DNA from: Bacteroidales bacterium | GTDB lineage: Bacteria > Bacteroidota > Bacteroidia > Bacteroidales > JALTDM01 | Reading direction: 5' to 3' | Length of the DNA: 9,367 nucleotides | NCBI GenBank assembly: GCA_027073875.1 | Contig: JALTEO010000148.1 | Coordinates: forward strand, 1 to 9,367 | Shown here: piece by piece, positions 6,281 to 9,367 of the stretch | How the letters are laid out: every line of letters starts with the position of its first letter | Position numbering within the stretch: the stretch's first letter is position 1 | The notes under the pieces: generated by a model | The model's input: only the letters and a program-made list of their open reading frames with translations | The model's database searches: none | Told to the model about the DNA's origin: nothing | Translations under genes and position numbers: made by a program

Positions 6281-7342
6281 GATAGATTCCTTGTGAATTA
6301 ATCGCATTACTTGTTTCACAAATTCAGACGACAACTTGGCTTTTTTGGCAAAGTCACTACGGGTTTGAAGAATCTCAATCCATCGCCGCAACTGAAAAAT
6401 AGTAATTTTCTTCTCTTTCTTAAATTCACCAATTTTGCGAACGATTTGCATTCTTTGTGCCATCAGTTCCAGCATCTGATAATCTACCGAATCAATTTGC
6501 TCACGATACGACTCAATCAAATCATTTCCGTTATTTTCAATTACTTCCTGTTGTTTAAAAACCAACTTATCCAACAATTCTTTCAGTTGCTCAGGCAATA
6601 ATTGTTGTTGGGCATCACTTTTTGCTACAGAAGGATTAATATGGGTTTCTATCATCAGCCCGTTATAATTTAAATCCAAAGCTTTTTGAGCTAAACCACC
6701 TACAAATTTCACTTGTCCTGCCATATGACTCGGGTCGGCAATTAACGGCATATCAGGACATTCACTTTTCAACTCTATAGCCATCTCCCATTTAGGGATA
6801 TTTCGTAATTTGGTTTGTTCAAACGGAAAAAATCCTCTGTGTATGGCTGCCAATTTATGAATACCTATTTTGTGAAACCGCTCCAAAGCCCCCAACCACA
6901 AACCAAAATCGGGATTAATAGGATTTTTAACCATGACAGGAATATCAACACCTTTCAACGATTCAGCTATCTCACTCACAGCAAATGGATTAGGTGTTGT
7001 TCTTGCACCAATCCACAAAATATCAATTCCATTGGCAAGAGCTTTCTCAACATGTTGCGGTGTCGCCACCTCAGTAGCAATCAGAAAGTTATATTTGTCT
7101 TTCACTTTTTTCAACCACGGAAAAGCTTGTTCCCCTACTCCTTCAAAAGACCCCGGACGGGTTCGCGGTTTCCATACGCCGGCACGGAAAACGCGTATAT
7201 CTGTCAAATCATGAATTTTTTCCGCCGTTTGCAATACCTGTTCCTCCGTTTCGGCACTACAAGGTCCGGCAATGGTTAAAAAGTCTGAATCCAACCGTTC
7301 ATCCCATAAGGAAAATGGTAATATATCCGATAATGATGTCAA
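6248..7342 (-). CDS. Bifunctional DAHP synthase / chorismate mutase
   Basis: The N-terminal domain condenses PEP and erythrose 4-phosphate to DAHP, and the C-terminal AroQ domain turns chorismate into prephenate. Together they form the entry to the shikimate pathway and the branch to Phe/Tyr. Numbered from the TTG at 7342 (364 aa), the synthase shows IAGPCSAET (24-32, metal ligand Cys28), RAGVWKPRTRPGSFEG (53-68), KNPINPDFGLWLGA (139-152), IADPSH (His206) and IETH (Glu232). The mutase (about 275-357) keeps Arg280, Arg297, Lys308, Arg320, Ser353 and Gln357 at the spacing of the E. coli AroQ active site; the position of E. coli Glu52 is Trp here. There is no ATG before the synthase core. The TTG at 7342 forms a TTGA overlap with the stop of the upstream gene. 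A TTG at 7363 would add seven residues. Confidence 0.95.
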   Translation of the reverse strand: MTSLSDILPFSLWDERLDSDFLTIAGPCSAETEEQVLQTAEKIHDLTDIRVFRAGVWKPRTRPGSFEGVGEQAFPWLKKVKDKYNFLIATEVATPQHVEKALANGIDILWIGARTTPNPFAVSEIAESLKGVDIPVMVKNPINPDFGLWLGALERFHKIGIHKLAAIHRGFFPFEQTKLRNIPKWEMAIELKSECPDMPLIADPSHMAGQVKFVGGLAQKALDLNYNGLMIETHINPSVAKSDAQQQLLPEQLKELLDKLVFKQQEVIENNGNDLIESYREQIDSVDYQMLELMAQRMQIVRKIGEFKKEKKITIFQLRRWIEILQTRSDFAKKAKLSSEFVKQVMRLIHKESIRQQTDTSKDD

Positions 7343-9117
7343 ATTGTTTGTTTTAAAATCCAATTTGTAAGACCGTGACTTTCAATAATTTCTAATAATT
7401 TTCCGGGTAATGGCTCAAAATGATATGGTTTTTCATTCAGCAAAATCTCACCTTTTTTAAAATCGATATCTACCGTATCACCATTTCGATAATTCTCAAC
7501 CACCTCAGGATTAACAATCAACAACAAACCCTGATTGATAGATGACCGGTAAAAAATACGGTTAATAGATTTTACAATAATCGCCTTAATGCCAAGATGT
7601 GCCAACCCCACGGCAGGATGCTCACGCGAACTGCCACAGCCGAAATTATCACCCACAATCATCACATCACCGGCTTGTACATGTTTTACAAAATTAGTAT
7701 CAAATCCTGCAAACAGATGCGGAATAATAGCTTCAGGTTCAGAGCTCAGCACTTTATATGTCAGATTCCCCGCAAACATTTGGTCGGTATTCAAATTATC
7801 CACATCGTGATAATCCCACACCCCATTGACGCGGCGAATCTCTCCTTCAGGAATCGTTAAAGTATTGCTCTGCTCCCGCGAATACGGAAATTTCTCATTT
7901 CCCGATTTTCCCCGCGGGTCGGTAATTTTTCCGTTGACAGCCGACCAAGCCACTGTTGCCGGTGATGCTAAATAAATACTTGCATTTTTATTTCCCATTC
8001 TACCAAGGAAATTACGATTTGCTGTAGAAATCACCGTGTAACCATCGGCAGGAATGCCTTGTCCCGTGCCTAAACAAGGTCCACACGATGCTGATAATAT
8101 CTGAGCTCCGGCATTAATCAATTTTGGAATTAATCCTTCCGAAATTGCCTGCAAATAGATTTTTTGCGAGGCAGGAACGACCACCAACTGAAATCCCTCT
8201 TTGATTTTTTTCCCATCTAAAATCTCTGCCGCAACCCGCAAATCTTCAATTCTTCCATTAGTACAAGTTCCGATAACACCTTCGTTCAACGCTGTATTTT
8301 CTACTTCTGCCAAAGCTTTTACATTATCGACATGATGCGGAGCAGCAACAACAGGAAACAATTCCGACAGATTAATTTCGTATTCTTTAAAATATGTTGC
8401 ATCATCATCAGCCCAGATTCCTTCCATTTCCTCACCAAGGAAATCAAACAACACCTCATCAGCAGGAAAGACTGCATTCTTAGCCCCCATTTCCGAAGCC
8501 AAATTAGCAATGGTCATCCTGTCGGCAATACTTAACGATTTAACACCGTCGCCGTGATATTCAATGCTCATATAATTGGCTCCATCGGACCCCATCATAC
8601 CAATAATCCATAACGCTAAATCCTTAGCATAAACACCATTAGGTAATTTTCCACGAAGTGTTACTTTAATCGATTCCGGCACGCGTAACCATGTCTCACC
8701 TTGTCGCCAAATACTTGCCGCTTCCGTTCTATCAATACCGGCAGCCAATGCATTGAAAGCACCGGCAGTGCAAGTATGACTATCGCTACCAACAATTACC
8801 ATTTTCGGTCTTGCGTGGTAACTCATTATCTGATGACAGATTCCTTTTCCAGAATCATAAAACCGTTTAATACCTTGTTCCTTGACAATCTGCCGAATGG
8901 TTTCGTATTGTGTTGCCAATGCCGCTGTGGTTGGCGGTGCATTATGGTCCAATACCACCAGCATCTGATTAGGGTCGGCGACTTTATGCCCGCCCATCTT
9001 CTGAAATGTCTTGAAAATACTGGAAGTATTATCGTGTGTCAAGATAATATCGGGTTTTACAAAAACAATTGAACCCGTATTCGCATTTAATATTTTTTCA
9101 ACAAAAGTTTTTCCCAT
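7339..9117 (-). CDS. Fused LeuC-LeuD-type hydro-lyase, aconitase superfamily
   Basis: This 592-aa protein joins the large and swivel subunits that are usually separate in 3-isopropylmalate dehydratase and prokaryotic homoaconitase. Large-subunit part (about 1-420): ILTHDNTSSIF (25-35), LDHNAPP (56-62), GSDSHTCTAGA (110-120), VYAKDLALWIIGMMGSDG (162-179), and the [4Fe-4S] cysteines Cys285 (GTCTNGR), Cys345 and Cys348 (SCGPC). These resemble the archaeal-type LeuC/HacA group more than mitochondrial aconitase. Swivel part (about 440-592): GDNFGCGSSREHP (489-501) is intact, but the usual DTDxIIPxxYLR segment reads SSEPEAIIPHLFAGFD, so the substrate loop is unlike typical IPM isomerase or homoaconitase. 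The substrate is therefore open (isopropylmalate, homocitrate, citrate or another). It overlaps the following DAHP synthase gene by 4 bp. The ATG at 9117 starts the family's normal N-terminus. Confidence 0.88.
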   Translation of the reverse strand: MGKTFVEKILNANTGSIVFVKPDIILTHDNTSSIFKTFQKMGGHKVADPNQMLVVLDHNAPPTTAALATQYETIRQIVKEQGIKRFYDSGKGICHQIMSYHARPKMVIVGSDSHTCTAGAFNALAAGIDRTEAASIWRQGETWLRVPESIKVTLRGKLPNGVYAKDLALWIIGMMGSDGANYMSIEYHGDGVKSLSIADRMTIANLASEMGAKNAVFPADEVLFDFLGEEMEGIWADDDATYFKEYEINLSELFPVVAAPHHVDNVKALAEVENTALNEGVIGTCTNGRIEDLRVAAEILDGKKIKEGFQLVVVPASQKIYLQAISEGLIPKLINAGAQILSASCGPCLGTGQGIPADGYTVISTANRNFLGRMGNKNASIYLASPATVAWSAVNGKITDPRGKSGNEKFPYSREQSNTLTIPEGEIRRVNGVWDYHDVDNLNTDQMFAGNLTYKVLSSEPEAIIPHLFAGFDTNFVKHVQAGDVMIVGDNFGCGSSREHPAVGLAHLGIKAIIVKSINRIFYRSSINQGLLLIVNPEVVENYRNGDTVDIDFKKGEILLNEKPYHFEPLPGKLLEIIESHGLTNWILKQTI

Positions 9118-9198
9118 AGTATTTTTTTTAATGTTAATTATTTTATATTCATCATTTTAAACAACATATTACTCACACAAGTTTTTGATTTCGCAACA

Positions 9199-9206
9199 CA
9201 AAGATA
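9199..9206 (-). promoter_or_regulatory. Likely promoter -7 box of the hydro-lyase/DAHPS-CM operon
   Basis: On the minus strand this reads TATCTTTG, matching TAnnTTTG, 81 nt before the hydro-lyase ATG. No -33 TTTG is evident at the normal spacing. The leader (9118-9198) is AT-rich; no riboswitch-like fold or attenuator hairpin was recognised in it. Confidence 0.45.
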
Positions 9207-9231
9207 AGCAAAATGATATATTTTTTGTTCG

Positions 9232-9290
9232 TCACCCATCTGCGTCTCCTCCCGAACTGCATTCGTGGATAAACCATCAAGGGAAGAATT
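9232..9290. repeat. Composite intergenic repeat unit, right copy
   Basis: This is the counterpart of 44-102 in the same orientation. The CGAAC/GTTCG hairpin is weakened here because GTTCG has become ATTCG. It lies directly upstream of the operon promoter and is followed about 30 bp later by a twin-hairpin arm, the same order of modules as at the left end. Confidence 0.75.
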
Positions 9291-9321
9291 TTTTCTTTGA
9301 GTGCCTGCTCTGAAATCCTTC

Positions 9322-9367
9322 CGTCATTCCGAACTTGTTTCGGAATCTCTCTATTTAAAAGATGCTG
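9322..9367. repeat. Twin-hairpin palindromic repeat, copy 4, cut by window end
   Basis: The left 27-nt arm (9322-9348) is identical to that of copy 1. After an 11-nt spacer the right arm begins at 9360 with AGATGCTG and is truncated by the end of the window. Confidence 0.8.

Noticed and set aside
6098..6301. 67-codon open frame on the plus strand
   Set aside because: It runs through the tandem repeat and antisense into the DAHPS-CM gene end; no motif.
6815..7279. 154-codon plus-strand open frame
   Set aside because: Entirely antisense to the conserved DAHP synthase domain; a shadow frame.
8701..9072. 123-codon plus-strand open frame
   Set aside because: Antisense to conserved catalytic motifs of the hydro-lyase; a shadow frame.
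9138..9167. Nine-codon minus-strand frame (MLFKMMNIK) in the leader of the hydro-lyase
   Set aside because: Considered as a leader peptide, but it has no run of regulatory codons and no attenuator hairpins follow.

Overview
The window looks like an AT-rich chromosomal segment of a Bacteroidota (Bacteroidales-like) bacterium. Three things point there. The likely promoters carry the TAnnTTTG -7 box typical of that phylum, with no convincing Shine-Dalgarno sequences. One gene encodes a DAHP synthase with a C-terminal AroQ chorismate mutase, a domain order known from Bacteroidota. The gaps hold many short palindromic repeats. No rRNA, tRNA, CRISPR array, transposase or phage gene was found.

Layout from left to right. 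Positions 1-317 hold intergenic repeats only. gltX (glutamyl-tRNA synthetase) runs leftward from 1877 to 318. A 551-bp divergent gap (1878-2428) holds a twin-hairpin repeat, a 265-bp element with terminal inverted repeats, and a second partial copy of that element's right end close to gltX. argS (arginyl-tRNA synthetase) runs rightward from 2429 to 4198. After a short gap with a good promoter comes lpdA (dihydrolipoyl dehydrogenase), 4341-5738. The convergent gap 5739-6247 holds a 133-bp MITE-like element with a 6-bp target-site duplication, another twin-hairpin repeat and a decaying tandem repeat. Two leftward, translationally overlapping genes follow: a fused LeuC-LeuD-type aconitase-superfamily hydro-lyase (9117-7339, transcribed first) and the DAHP synthase/chorismate mutase (about 7342-6248). 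Upstream of them, 9118-9367 holds a promoter box and a composite repeat that also occurs near the left end of the window.

The genes are ordinary metabolism and translation: charging of tRNA-Glu and tRNA-Arg, the E3 component of 2-oxoacid dehydrogenase or glycine cleavage complexes, entry into the shikimate pathway plus the committed step to Phe/Tyr, and a 2-hydroxyacid isomerisation of uncertain substrate. I saw no defence, secretion or biosynthetic island. The unusual content is the dense non-coding repeats, which include at least two apparently non-autonomous mobile elements abutting core-gene promoters, and the pairing of a fused IPM-isomerase-like enzyme having altered swivel-domain motifs with an aromatic pathway enzyme.
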